NCBI GenBank assembly: GCA_035534995.1
Contig: DATLQX010000056.1
Location: 1-64,000 of the forward strand
Reading direction: 5' to 3'
DNA from: JANWHV01 sp035534995
GTDB taxonomy: Bacteria > Chloroflexota > UBA5177 > JANWHV01
DNA: 64,000 nt
Every line of letters starts with the position of its first letter. The first letter of the stretch is position 1. The notes beneath the pieces were generated by a model. The model was not told the origin of the DNA. It did not search any database and was given only the letters and a program-made list of their open reading frames with translations. Position numbers and translations under genes: made by a program. Of the stretch, positions 34,803 through 44,079 are shown one piece after another.

Positions 34803-37328
34803 TGCAAGCTCCAGCGCGAGCGTAACCGCCTCATCCACGGTCATGCCCTGGCCTTCCGCCCATGCGGCGGTGAAGGCCGTATCCCCCAATTGGGCCCGCG
34901 TCGACTCAAGGTCGCGTTCATACCCGGCCTGAAGGATGGGCCAGCGTGGTGCGCCTCGGTCGTCCCGCATGGCCCGCGCGGCGCCGAACAGCCGCGCCGC
35001 GTCCTCCGCTCGACGACCGCCCTCCAGTCCCGCCAGTTCCTCAAGGTCGCTTACCAGGACACAGAATGGGCCGCTGGCCCGAGACAGAGTGAGACTTTCC
35101 CCCAGTGCCGCGCGGGCGTCACCGATCCTCTCTTCCGCGCGGGCCAATCGGCCTACGTTCGCCAATACTTCAGCCACGCCTGAGGGATTCCCCATCTCCT
35201 GATGTCGCCGCACGCTGTCGGCCAGAAGCTCGCTCGCTCACCCGAAGTCCCCTTGCATCCAGGCAGCCAGCCCCAGATTATTGATCGCGAAGCTCTCCAG
35301 GGCCGGGGCGCCAATCGCCCGATTGAGGATCCGGCCCTCCTCGCAGTAGCTCACCACGCGCGCGGCATCACCATGCTCACGCGCGATATCGGCCAGGCCG
35401 AGGAGAGCCAGAAGAGCCGGCACCGTCTCGCGTTGGCTACCGCTCTCCCGACCCAGCGCCAGGAGTTCCTCGAATCGCGACCGAGCCCGCTCGTACTCGC
35501 CTTGTTCACGCGCCACATGGCCTAACAGATGAAGGAATGCTCCACGATAGTCGGGGAGATGCTCCGCCTGGCAGAGGGCGAGTCCTTCCTCCAGCAGTTC
35601 CCCTGCCTGACTATACTCACCGAGGATCCACTTAGTCGTCCCTAACTTACCCAGGACGTTGACCCTCAGGGTTGAGGGAATCCGGTCCCGATGTGCTGCC
35701 AGCAGGCTCGCGAGCCGATCCGACAAATGCCTTGAGTCGTGAAAATCGCGGCGGAGCGGCCAGAGGTCAATAAACGACACCATGAGCCACATTTCCAGTT
35801 CACTATCTTCATGATCGTGGGCCCACCGAGTCGCCGCCCGAAGATTGTCCTGCTCGCTTTCCGCCCACAACAACCACTCCCACTTCGTCATAGGCATTGA
35901 GAGCGACTCGGCTGACGACGTGAGGACCAGGTCCGCGTAGTAGACCGCGTGGCGACGATGCACGGTCTCGCCCTCGCCACTGGCCTCCAGGCATTCCAGA
36001 CCATACTCGCGGATAGTCTCCAGCATCCAGTAACGGGTCTCCCCCGCCGCTGGTGTTTCGGCAACTACCAGGCTCTTATCCACCAGCGACCCCAGGGTGT
36101 CCAACACCTCACCGCTCGCCGGTCCACTGATCGCCACCGCTGCCGCCAGGCTCCAGCCGCCCGAAAATACCGCCAGGGAACGGAAGAGGATCCGTTCCTC
36201 CTCGTTCAGCAGATCGTGACTCCAGGCAATGGTCGAGCGCAGGGTGCGCTGCCGATCCGGCAGATCGCGAGGGCCGCCGGTGAGGAGGGTGAGCCGCTGG
36301 TCAAGACGGGCAAGCAGGGTATCCGGCGCCAACAGCTTGACCCGTGCCGCCGCCAGTTCGATCGCCAGGGGAAGGCCATCGACGCGCCGGCAGATTTCCC
36401 CCACTACCGGCCCGTTCGCCGCCGAAATGGCGAACTCCGGCTGGACCAACCGCGCCCGCTCCGTGAACAGGGTCACGGAGGGCCATCGCCCCAGTGCTTC
36501 CAGGACGCCCGTGGTAAGTTCATCCAGGTCTGGAACCGCGAGCGGCGGCACGAAGTATTCCTGCTCCCCCGATAGGTGAAGACTGGCGCGGCTGGTCACC
36601 AGGATCGTCAGGGTTGGGCAGCCGGCGAGCAATTCGGCCAGAAGAGGAGCGGCCGGCTCGATCTGCTCGAAGTTGTCGAGCAGGAGCAGCAGGCGTTTAG
36701 AGTGTATAAAGGCAACAAGAGCCGCCACAAGCGTTTGTCCTGGGCCAAGCGAGAGGCCAAGCACCGCCGCGATCGTCGAGGCGAGTAACGATGGATCGGA
36801 CACAGCCGCGAGGGGCACGAAAACCACCCCATCGGGGAACGAGGCGCTCAGGGCCGATCCCAGCCGCGCGGCCAGTCGCGTCTTCCCTGTCCCACCGGGG
36901 CCGGTCAACGTCAGCAGGCGAGCCCGTCCAAGGAGGCGGGTCAGATCAGCCATTTCCCGCTCGCGCCCCACGAAGCTGGTCGTGGGGGTGGGTAGGTTCG
37001 TCAGCGGCCCTTCAGGAGATGGCGCCAGCCGGCCCATCGCTGATGATGTGGCGGAGCCGGAAGCCCGAGAAATCTCACCGCCGACACGGTGACGGGGAGC
37101 GGGGCCGGCGGCGGCCAGAAATGGCGCGCGGTGGGCGTCCTCCAGGGCCAGCGCCGCCGCGAGCCGCTCGGCGGTATCCCGGTGCGGCTTACTCTCCCCG
37201 CGCTCGAGCCCCTGGATACTGCGCACCCCCAGGCCGGCCCGTTCGGCCAGCGCCTCCTGGGTCAGACTCGCCGCGCGCCGATAACGCCCCAGCATCTCAC
37301 CGAAGGTTGCCGATCGTTCCGCACTCAT
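34800..37328 (-). pseudogene. XRE-HTH / NB-ARC / TPR regulator, interrupted by one in-frame TGA
   Basis: A close paralogue of the 31611-34166 gene across its whole length: HTH (GEMLGRYRRAASLTQEALAE), Walker A LTGPGGTGKTRLAARLG, LLLLLDNFEQIEP, and TPR C-terminus. At 35240-35238 the frame meets TGA where the paralogue has Arg (AAWMRGDFGRAGELL versus AAWMQGDFG-stop-ASELL). It then continues in the same frame for 145 more codons to a TAG at 34800. No frameshift is needed. The first part (696 aa) still holds the HTH, ATPase and most TPRs, so a truncated product may work. The C-terminus is cut short at the glmS fragment (ends LALELA). Confidence 0.85.
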
Positions 37329-37368
37329 GTTGGCTGCCCCATCTGCCGCCAAAGGGTCGCGGCATTGG

Positions 37369-37415
37369 CCATGATAGCACCCAGGGCCCGAGGACTAGCC
37401 TCGAGGCTATCATGG
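37369..37415. repeat. Inverted repeat upstream of the interrupted regulator
   Basis: CCATGATAGC (37369-37378) and GCTATCATGG (37406-37415) are exact complements 27 bp apart. A further palindrome TAGCCTCGAGGCTA lies between at 37396-37409. The left arm, read on the minus strand, gives TGCTATCAT, an extended -10-like sequence 41 bp before the start. The intact paralogue has a similar TGCTATATCATGG upstream (about 34240). This could be an autoregulatory operator, or a terminator for the oxidoreductase gene. Confidence 0.4.
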
Positions 37416-37447
37416 AAATGCCTTCCCCTCTCAGGGTCGGGATTGGG

Positions 37448-38143
37448 TCAGGCGGGTGCGGTAAAGCTGCCGGGGCTGTTCGGGGTGCCGCGAAACTCCG
37501 GCGGCCGTTCCTGTTTCGCCTCGGCCAGGGCACTCCGCACTCCGTCGGCATCCAGATCTTTGGTATAGACCGGGGTGCCGGGTTGCTGCCGCCAGGACTC
37601 GTCCAGCCCGCCGGCATCGACCCCATCAAAGCCAAGTTGGTCGATCAGCCGCACCACGACGGCCTTGGCCGCCGGATCATCGCCCGCCACGGGCAGCGCG
37701 ATACGTCCCGGCGTGCCGGCGGGCTTGCCCAGTTCCAGCAAGTGCTGTGCATAGATGTTATTGAACGCCTTGACCACGGGGCGGCCCAACTGCCGCTCAA
37801 CCCATCGGCTTTCCGTTATGCCGGCCTCAATCGGCTCAATACGGCCGTCGCGCTGCCGCGGATAGTAGTTGCCGGTGTCCACGATCACCACGTCTTTGGC
37901 CGCTCCGTCGAACAAGCCGGCCGGTAGACTCGGCACGTTCTTCTCGGGAATGGTTACGACGACAAGTTCCGCGCCGCGCGCCGCTTCAGTCACGGGGACC
38001 GCGGTGGCGCCCGTCTCCTTGGCCAGATCCCGCAGCGTCTCGGGTCCGCGCGAGTTAGCCACGGCGACCTCGTGCCCCAGCGCGGTGAAGCGCCTGGTGA
38101 GTGTGCCTCCAATATTACCCGCGCCGATGATGCCGATTTTCAT
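37448..38143 (-). CDS. NADP(+)-binding oxidoreductase (F420-dependent NADP reductase-like)
   Basis: 231 aa. The N-terminal Rossmann fold MKIGIIGAGNIGGTLTRRF, then VAVANSRGPETL (the Asn-Ser-Arg that selects the NADPH 2'-phosphate), AELVVVTIPEK and VIVDTGNYYPRQRDG, is the NADP_oxidoreductase/F420H2:NADP reductase family pattern. Whether it uses F420 or another partner cannot be told. It lies between the two glmS 3'-end copies, 114 bp downstream of intact glmS, with its own inverted-repeat operator candidate. Confidence 0.85.
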   Translation of the reverse strand: MKIGIIGAGNIGGTLTRRFTALGHEVAVANSRGPETLRDLAKETGATAVPVTEAARGAELVVVTIPEKNVPSLPAGLFDGAAKDVVIVDTGNYYPRQRDGRIEPIEAGITESRWVERQLGRPVVKAFNNIYAQHLLELGKPAGTPGRIALPVAGDDPAAKAVVVRLIDQLGFDGVDAGGLDESWRQQPGTPVYTKDLDADGVRSALAEAKQERPPEFRGTPNSPGSFTAPA

Positions 38144-38183
38144 CGCTGCTCCTCTCAGGTAGGGCGCCCCGTCAAGGCACTCC

Positions 38184-38218
38184 CTGGTATACGAATTCCC
38201 CTGTTCGGATCATACCAG
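38184..38218. promoter_or_regulatory. Operator-like inverted repeat upstream of the oxidoreductase gene
   Basis: CTGGTAT (38184-38190) pairs with ATACCAG (38212-38218), and inner CGAA (38192-38195) pairs with TTCG (38204-38207). It sits 41-75 bp before the ATG at 38143, a usual place for a dimeric repressor such as a TetR or MarR protein. No regulator gene is adjacent. Confidence 0.4.
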
Positions 38219-38256
38219 CGATGCCATTAGGCGGCACGGGCAACGCTCCGATCGCG

Positions 38257-38420
38257 CCTACTTGACGGTCACGCTCTTGGCCAGGTTCCTCGGCATGTCG
38301 GGGTCAAAGCCGCGGGCCAGGGCCAGGTAGTAGGCGAGAATCTGCATCGGGATCAGGGTAAGGAGGGGAGAGAGGCCGCCGCCGTCGGGGACGGGAAGGA
38401 ACTCGTCGAAGAGGTCGCTA
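38257..38420 (-). repeat. Intact-glmS copy of the 164-bp direct repeat
   Basis: The 3' end of intact glmS, repeated at 34639-34802 in the same orientation with three mismatches. Together the two copies flank a 3.45-kb segment holding an NADP oxidoreductase and an interrupted regulator. Confidence 0.93.
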
Positions 38421-40045
38421 GGGGTAGGGCCTACCCCTATGAGAAAGCCGCCCCGCGCCTTGACCTGGGCGGCATTGCTCAGGATCTCTACCCGAGCGTC
38501 GTCATTGGCGGCCAGGATGACGCAGGGCGTGCCTGGGCCGATGAGGGCTATCGCGTAATGCTTCAGTTCGCCGCCCGCCAGACCCTCGGCGTGAATGTAA
38601 CTGACTTCCTGCACCTTGATCGCCGCTTCCTGCGCCACCGGGAAGTTGATCCCCCGGCCAATCATGTAGAGATCGCGGCTGTCTCGCAGGCGCTCGGCGA
38701 GCCCGCGAACCCGCTCACGGTAGTCGGGCGCCGTAAGGGTATCCATATTCGAGGCAATGTGGGTGAGAAGGCCATGACCGTGGGCGGATTGGCCGGCGCA
38801 GGCATGGGCAAGCAAGGCGAGGATGGCGATCTGGCCCAGGGTCGCCTTGGTCGAGGCGACCGCTTTCTCCGGACCGGCGTTCACCAGCAGCGTATAGTGC
38901 GCCTTCCTGGTCAGCATCGAGCCGGGCACATTCACCACCGCGACCACTCGGCTCCCTCGGGCCAGGGCGACATCCACTGCCTCCAGCAGATCCGCGGTCT
39001 CGCCGCTCTGTGAAATGGCGATCAGTAAGGTGCGCTCGTGCAGGGAATGACGGTAGTTCTTGAATTCCGAACCCAGAATAGCCGAAGTGGCCCTGCCGGC
39101 GATGTCGGCGAACAGGTAGGCGCCGATCCGCCCTACCACGCCGGCGGTTCCACAGCCCACGAAGCAGACCTCCTGGGCGATCCGCATCACCGCCGCCACC
39201 TCGTCCAACAGGGCCGACGGCTGATTGATCGCTCGCTGAACCGCCTCACGCTGCTCCAGGATTTCCTTGATCATGAAATGCGGATGTTCGCCCCGTTCGG
39301 CCCGCGCCGGTTCCCACTCCACCTGCTCGAATTCGTGGAGACACTGCTCACCGGTGTCGATGGCGAACACCACGATGCCGGAGTCGAGCGCCGCCATCTG
39401 TTGGTCACCGAGCCAGAGAATCCGAGTGGTATGGGCGAGGAGCGCGGGCATGTCGGAGGACACATAGACCTCGGGCGCCTGATCGTCGCCGCCGAGGCCC
39501 AGCACGATGGGTGAACCGCTCTTGGCCACCACGACCTGCCCCCCGGCGTCCAGGACCACGATCGCGTTGCGGCCCCGAAGGCGGAGAAAGGCATGGCGGA
39601 CAGCCTCGGGAAACGAGTGCTCCTTCAGACCTGTCTCCACCAGATGGGCAATGACCTCAGTATCGGTGTCGCTCCCCATCTGGTGTCCCGCCGCCAGTAA
39701 CTCCTGCTTCAGTTCTTCCGCGTTCTCCACGATCCCATTGTGAATTACGCTGACCCGGCCATCGCAGGAGCGGTGGGGGTGAGCATTCCGTTCAGTGACC
39801 CCTCCGTGCGTGGCCCAGCGGGTGTGGCCGATCGCCACGCCGCTCGGATCGACCTGGGCCTCGGCCAGGGCCGTCGGATCCACGCCGCCGATTCTGCCCA
39901 CCCCGCGGATCACGCGGATCGCGTCCTGGGCAGCCGAGGCGATGCCCCAGGAGTCGTAGCCCCTATACTCCAGACGCTTCAGGCCGGCCAGAACCAGGCT
40001 CGCCGCGTCGTCCCTTGGGCCAAGGTAGGCGAAGATTCCACACAT
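38258..40045 (-). CDS. glmS: Glutamine-fructose-6-phosphate aminotransferase (isomerising)
   Basis: 595 aa, standard length. MCGIFAYLGPRDDA gives the N-terminal nucleophile Cys2 of the class II glutaminase; GHTRWATHGG and NGIVENAEEL line the same site. Two SIS sugar-isomerase domains follow (CFVGCGTAGVVGRIGAYLFA, AISQSGETADLLEAVDVA; SYIHAEGLAGGELKHYAIAL), ending NLAKSVTVK. It makes glucosamine 6-phosphate for cell-wall precursors. The tsaC-like gene lies 30 bp upstream, leaving no room for a glmS ribozyme. The 3' end is partly duplicated downstream. Confidence 0.97.
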   Translation of the reverse strand: MCGIFAYLGPRDDAASLVLAGLKRLEYRGYDSWGIASAAQDAIRVIRGVGRIGGVDPTALAEAQVDPSGVAIGHTRWATHGGVTERNAHPHRSCDGRVSVIHNGIVENAEELKQELLAAGHQMGSDTDTEVIAHLVETGLKEHSFPEAVRHAFLRLRGRNAIVVLDAGGQVVVAKSGSPIVLGLGGDDQAPEVYVSSDMPALLAHTTRILWLGDQQMAALDSGIVVFAIDTGEQCLHEFEQVEWEPARAERGEHPHFMIKEILEQREAVQRAINQPSALLDEVAAVMRIAQEVCFVGCGTAGVVGRIGAYLFADIAGRATSAILGSEFKNYRHSLHERTLLIAISQSGETADLLEAVDVALARGSRVVAVVNVPGSMLTRKAHYTLLVNAGPEKAVASTKATLGQIAILALLAHACAGQSAHGHGLLTHIASNMDTLTAPDYRERVRGLAERLRDSRDLYMIGRGINFPVAQEAAIKVQEVSYIHAEGLAGGELKHYAIALIGPGTPCVILAANDDARVEILSNAAQVKARGGFLIGVGPTPSDLFDEFLPVPDGGGLSPLLTLIPMQILAYYLALARGFDPDMPRNLAKSVTVK

Positions 40046-40075
40046 AGTACCGTCCAGTGTAGCGGGATAGGCGCT

Positions 40076-40738
40076 TCAATACACCCACTGGGCCAACACA
40101 TCCTCCAGCGCCCAGCGGGAGACGCCCCCTTCGCGGAGAACGGTGGGCCGATCGGGATCGCTCAAGTTCAGGACGGTCGAGGGGACACCTCCGGAAACCG
40201 GCCCTCCATCCAGGATGGCGACGAGACCGGTGGGGAAATAGTCGCGTACCGTTTGCGCGTCCCGGGCGGGGGGCAACCCGGAGAGATTGGCGCTACTGCT
40301 GGCTAGGGGCGAGCCGACCAGGCGAATCAAGGCGCGGAGCTGCTCATGCTCGGGCAGGCGCACCCCAACCGTGGTCTGTCCGGGGGCGATCTCGGGCGGC
40401 AAATCCGGATGCCGCGGCAGGACCAGGGTCAGCGGTCCCGGCCAGAACCAGGCGATCACGCCCAGGGCCTGCGAGGACACCGTGGCGACTACCCGTGCCA
40501 GATCCCGAGCGTCGGCTACCAGCACGGGGAGCGCCTTCTCCGCCGTCCGCCCCTTGAGCGAAAAAATGCGGGCGATCCCTTCGCGATGAAACGCGGCGGT
40601 CCCCACCCCATAGACGGTATCGGTGGGGAAGGCTACCACCCCCCCCTCCCGCATCGCCAGCGCCGCCTCGTCCAGCGCGCCAGGGCTATTCATCGCCCAG
40701 AGCGGCGACGGTGGGAGGGAAAGGCATGGGTCGGCCAT
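40076..40738 (-). CDS. tsaC: Threonylcarbamoyl-AMP synthase (TsaC/Sua5/YrdC family)
   Basis: 220 aa. GGVVAFPTDTVYGVGTAAFH and KGRTAEKALPVLV, WFWPGPLTLVLPRHP and GSPLASSSANLSGLPPA are the YrdC signature blocks. It forms the threonylcarbamoyl-AMP used for the t6A37 modification of ANN-decoding tRNAs. There is no Sua5 C-terminal domain. Start 40738 is uncertain: ATG 40693 (MNSPGALDEAALAMREG) lies nearer the conserved core, and neither has a strong ribosome-binding site. Probably co-transcribed with glmS. Confidence 0.92.
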   Translation of the reverse strand: MADPCLSLPPSPLWAMNSPGALDEAALAMREGGVVAFPTDTVYGVGTAAFHREGIARIFSLKGRTAEKALPVLVADARDLARVVATVSSQALGVIAWFWPGPLTLVLPRHPDLPPEIAPGQTTVGVRLPEHEQLRALIRLVGSPLASSSANLSGLPPARDAQTVRDYFPTGLVAILDGGPVSGGVPSTVLNLSDPDRPTVLREGGVSRWALEDVLAQWVY

Positions 40739-40867
40739 TCAGCGTACCGCGCCCAGGGCGAAGTATAGGACGATACAGTTCATGGGCTTATGGTAGCAGA
40801 GCACGGGACGGGACGTCCGCATGGTAGCATGAGGGCTGATCGTTTCCATCCCCAGAGAGGAACCATC

Positions 40868-42220
40868 GTGCTGGATACCAGCGTGGAGAGCATTAGCCCT
40901 GTGTCGGATCATCAATTGAGCCTGCTGGATCTGCCCAGCGTCCCCGAGTTGGAGGCGTGTATCCGCTGCGGCCTCTGCCTCTCGGTCTGTCCGACCTATC
41001 GGCCCACGCAGGTGGAGACCAAGTCGCCGCGGGGGAGAATCGCCCTGGTGAAGAACCTGGTCGAGGGGGGGCTGGACCTCGATGACCGCGCCTTTGCCGG
41101 GCACATGGATCTTTGCTTGCAGTGCATGGCCTGCCACACCGTCTGCCCAACCGGGATCAGCGCCGGTGAAGTCGTGGCGCGGGCAAAATCGTACCTGCGG
41201 GTGAACAGCCGCCCGAGTTGGCCGAGCCGCCTCGCGCGGAGCGCGATCTACGCGGGGCTGTTCCCCCATTATCGGCGGATGGAACTGGCGGCCCTCCCCA
41301 TTCTGGCCTACCACCACAGTGGGGTGCAAAAGCTAGCCCGCCGAACCGGGCTTACCCGCTTGCTGCCTGCCCGCTTGCGGCGGATGGAGGAGTTGCTCCC
41401 CAGCCGCCTGGCGGCCCCGCTCCGCCCGAGGCTGCCGGCCCTGACTCCCGCGAAGGGGGATCAACGCGCCGAGGTTGCTTTCCATCTTACCTGCATTAAC
41501 AACATTGTTCTTCCGGAGGGGTCGGCGGCCTCGATCCGCGTTCTCGCCTACAACGGCTGCGCCGTGCGGGCGCCCAGGGGCGTGGCCTGTTGTGGCGCTC
41601 CGCACGAGACCGAGGGGGAGATGGAACTGGCGCGAAAGCTTGCCCGCCACAACATTGCCCTCTATGAGAAACTGGGCACGCTGCCGGTGATCAGCGACGC
41701 GGCGGCCTGTGGGGCCGCGATGAAAAACTACGGGCACTGGCTGGCCGGGGATCCGGCCTGGGCCGACCGGGCCGCCGCCTTCAGCGCGCGGGTTCGTGAC
41801 TTTCATCAATATTTGGTTACCCTGGGTCTCCGGCCCCCGACCGGCGAAATGCGCCGGATCGTCACCTATGATGATCCCTGCCATCTCTGCCACGCTCAGG
41901 GGATCAGCGCCCAACCGCGGATGCTCCTGCGGGCGATTCCCGGTCTTCGCTACGTCGAGTTGCGCGATGCCGCCTGGTGTTGTGGGAGCGCCGGCACCTA
42001 CAACCTGAGCCAACCGGCGATGGCCGATGCTATTCTGGAGGAAAAAATGGCCCGGATCCGCGAAACCGGGGCCACGATCATCGCGTCCGCGAACCCTGGT
42101 TGCCTGCTGCAACTGGAGGCGGGCCTACGCCGGTTCGGGCTCCCCGGCCGCGTGGTCCATGTGTCGCAACTGTTGGATGCCAGCTATCGGAAGGGCGCCG
42201 CCCGAGGAGCACGCGCATGA
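40868..42220 (+). CDS. glcF: Glycolate oxidase iron-sulphur subunit (GlcF-like)
   Basis: About 450 aa. GTG 40868 is chosen because AGAGAGG stands eight bases upstream; longer ATG starts at 40790 or 40829 add unlike sequence. Two 4Fe-4S motifs, CIRCGLCLSVCPT and CLQCMACHTVCPTG, are followed by two CCG (DUF224) domains with CCGAPHETEGE and CCGSAGTYNL. In GlcDEF-type enzymes this subunit passes electrons from the flavoprotein to the membrane quinone. It is coupled to the FAD subunit by ATGA. A separate GlcE is not seen. Confidence 0.9.
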   Translation: MLDTSVESISPVSDHQLSLLDLPSVPELEACIRCGLCLSVCPTYRPTQVETKSPRGRIALVKNLVEGGLDLDDRAFAGHMDLCLQCMACHTVCPTGISAGEVVARAKSYLRVNSRPSWPSRLARSAIYAGLFPHYRRMELAALPILAYHHSGVQKLARRTGLTRLLPARLRRMEELLPSRLAAPLRPRLPALTPAKGDQRAEVAFHLTCINNIVLPEGSAASIRVLAYNGCAVRAPRGVACCGAPHETEGEMELARKLARHNIALYEKLGTLPVISDAAACGAAMKNYGHWLAGDPAWADRAAAFSARVRDFHQYLVTLGLRPPTGEMRRIVTYDDPCHLCHAQGISAQPRMLLRAIPGLRYVELRDAAWCCGSAGTYNLSQPAMADAILEEKMARIRETGATIIASANPGCLLQLEAGLRRFGLPGRVVHVSQLLDASYRKGAARGARA

Positions 42221-43668
42221 CGGATCAGGAGCCGTTGATCGACATCGTTGGGGGTACGCCCTCGCCCCGTCGCTTTCCCTCACTGTCTCCCCAGGGGCGG
42301 CAGCAACTGCGTCACCTGCTCGGCTCGGAAGGAGCGCTGGAAAGCGATACCGATCTCCAGGCGTACGCCTACGACGGAACCTTTCTGGAACAGCGTCCTG
42401 ATATCGTGGCCCTGCCCCGCTCCACCGAGGAAGTAGCGGCCATTCTCCGCCTCGCCGGCCAGGAGGGTGTGCCGGTGGTGACCCGCGGAGCGGGGAGTGG
42501 GCTGGCCGGTGGCTCGGTGCCGCTGGCCGGGGGGATCGCGCTCGTCCTTACCCGCATGAACCAGATCCTCGAACTGGATGCGATCAACATGCTCGTCCGC
42601 GCGCAGCCGGGGGTGGTGACGGCGGACTTGCATGCGAAGGCCCTGGCGCACGGCCTCTTCTATCCCCCCGATCCTGCTAGCTCGAAGCAGAGCACGATCG
42701 GCGGCAACGTGGCCATGTGCGCTGGTGGTCCGCATGGCTTGAAATACGGGGTAACCAAGGATTACGTCCTGGGCCTGGAGGCGGTGACCGCCGATGGCCG
42801 GGTGCTGCGTACCGGCGGCAAGATGATCAAGAACGTGACCGGCTATAACCTGACCCAGCTCCTGGTCGGTTCGGAGGGAACCCTGGCCGTGATCACCGAG
42901 ATCCTGCTCCGGCTCCTCCCGAAGCCGAAAGCGGCCCGTACGGCCATGGCGGTTTTCCCGCGTATCGACGACGCCGCGCGGATGATCACGGTCATTCTCA
43001 ACGCGGGGATCATTCCCGCCACCATCGAGATCATGGATCAGGAATCGATTCGGTGTGTCGAGGAATGGCAGCACGCCGGACTACCGATTGAGGCGGAAGC
43101 GATCCTCCTGATCGAGCTGGATGGCGAGCCGGCGGCGATTGAAGTGGAATTGGCCGACGTTGCCAGGCTGTGCCGTGAGCGCGGCGCGGCCGAGGTGCGG
43201 GTCGCCGCCGACGCGGCGGAGAGCGCGATCCTCTGGTCGGCCCGGCGCTCCGTCTCGGCCTCAATGGCCCGCATCCGTCCCACCAAGCTGGGGGAGGATA
43301 TTTCGGTTCCCCGAAGCGCCATCCCGGAAGCACTGGGCGCCGTCCGCGAGATCGCGGCCAAATATCACCTGCAAATCCCAGTGTACGGCCACATCAGCGA
43401 CGGAAACCTCCATCCCAACATCCTCTTCGACCGCCACGACCCGGAGGAGGTCGCGCGCGTCAACCGCGCCGCCGCCGAGATCTTCGCGGTTGCCATCTCC
43501 CTGGGGGGAACCTTGACCGGCGAGCATGGGATCGGGGCCCTGAAGAAGGAGTTCCTCGCCGATGCCCTGGATCCGGTCGAGTTGGAGATGATGCGGGGGG
43601 TGAAACGGGCGTTCGATCCGCAGGGGATTCTCAATCCGGGAAAGATATTTCCCGCCGCGCTGGACTGA
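42217..43668 (+). CDS. glcD: FAD-linked glycolate/lactate oxidase subunit (GlcD-like)
   Basis: 483 aa from the ATG overlapping the glcF stop. The FAD_binding_4 region has VPVVTRGAGSGLAGGSVPLA and YPPDPASSKQSTIGGNVAMC; the C-terminal FAD-oxidase domain has YGHISDGNLHPNILFDRHD and GGTLTGEHGIGALKKEFLAD, whose His residues line the active site. The enzyme oxidises 2-hydroxy acids such as glycolate or D-lactate. The iron-sulphur subunit gene is directly upstream, so the pair probably forms the working oxidase. Confidence 0.92.
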   Translation: MTDQEPLIDIVGGTPSPRRFPSLSPQGRQQLRHLLGSEGALESDTDLQAYAYDGTFLEQRPDIVALPRSTEEVAAILRLAGQEGVPVVTRGAGSGLAGGSVPLAGGIALVLTRMNQILELDAINMLVRAQPGVVTADLHAKALAHGLFYPPDPASSKQSTIGGNVAMCAGGPHGLKYGVTKDYVLGLEAVTADGRVLRTGGKMIKNVTGYNLTQLLVGSEGTLAVITEILLRLLPKPKAARTAMAVFPRIDDAARMITVILNAGIIPATIEIMDQESIRCVEEWQHAGLPIEAEAILLIELDGEPAAIEVELADVARLCRERGAAEVRVAADAAESAILWSARRSVSASMARIRPTKLGEDISVPRSAIPEALGAVREIAAKYHLQIPVYGHISDGNLHPNILFDRHDPEEVARVNRAAAEIFAVAISLGGTLTGEHGIGALKKEFLADALDPVELEMMRGVKRAFDPQGILNPGKIFPAALD

Positions 43669-43674
43669 CGGGCA

Positions 43675-43959
43675 CTATTCCCAGTCCCACAGCAGGTGCT
43701 TGGCGATCGGTCCCGCCTTGACCAGTGCGTAATAGCTGTCCGCGAAGGCTCGTGCCTCCTCCTCGTCGTGAAAGAGCCGCTGCTCCAGGAGTTTGAGGGT
43801 GAGATAGGCCTGGCGCCCACGGGTGGGCCGTTCAACGCCGACGATTGCCTCGACCCGTTCAACCAGAATGTCCACCGGCACATTGGCGCGGCCCGCACGG
43901 GAGAGAAACTTTCTCTCCTCGCGGCTAAACGGACTGATCGGTTGTTCACCGCTCCACAT
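43675..43959 (-). CDS. Hypothetical protein (94 aa)
   Basis: Acidic, soluble, helical: SPFSREERKFLSRAGRANVP, LTLKLLEQRLFHDEEEARAF, ADSYYALVKAG. Coding character is good and it ends six bases after glcD, tail to tail. The C-terminus ends KHLLWDWE. I do not recognise the family. Confidence 0.55.
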   Translation of the reverse strand: MWSGEQPISPFSREERKFLSRAGRANVPVDILVERVEAIVGVERPTRGRQAYLTLKLLEQRLFHDEEEARAFADSYYALVKAGPIAKHLLWDWE

Positions 43960-44079
43960 GGGCCCTCACCTCCTTGCTCCTGGGGTACTGGTGTTTGGCG
44001 CATCGTGTCAAGCTGCTACACTGTGGGCTGGGGCGGCGGGCCGGGGCGCGTACACGCCCACCAAGGGAGCGGACAGGGA

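Noticed and set aside
34640..34834. 64-codon minus-strand frame as a separate small protein
   Set aside because: It is the glmS 3' fragment plus a few codons from the broken regulator in another frame; no ribosome-binding site.
34639..38420. Tn7-like transposon
   Set aside because: The glmS-end duplication is suggestive, but I see no TnsABCD genes or transposon end repeats in the segment, so I report only the duplication.
40046..40075. glmS ribozyme or riboswitch upstream of glmS
   Set aside because: Only 30 bp separate glmS from the tsaC-like gene, too short for the ribozyme.
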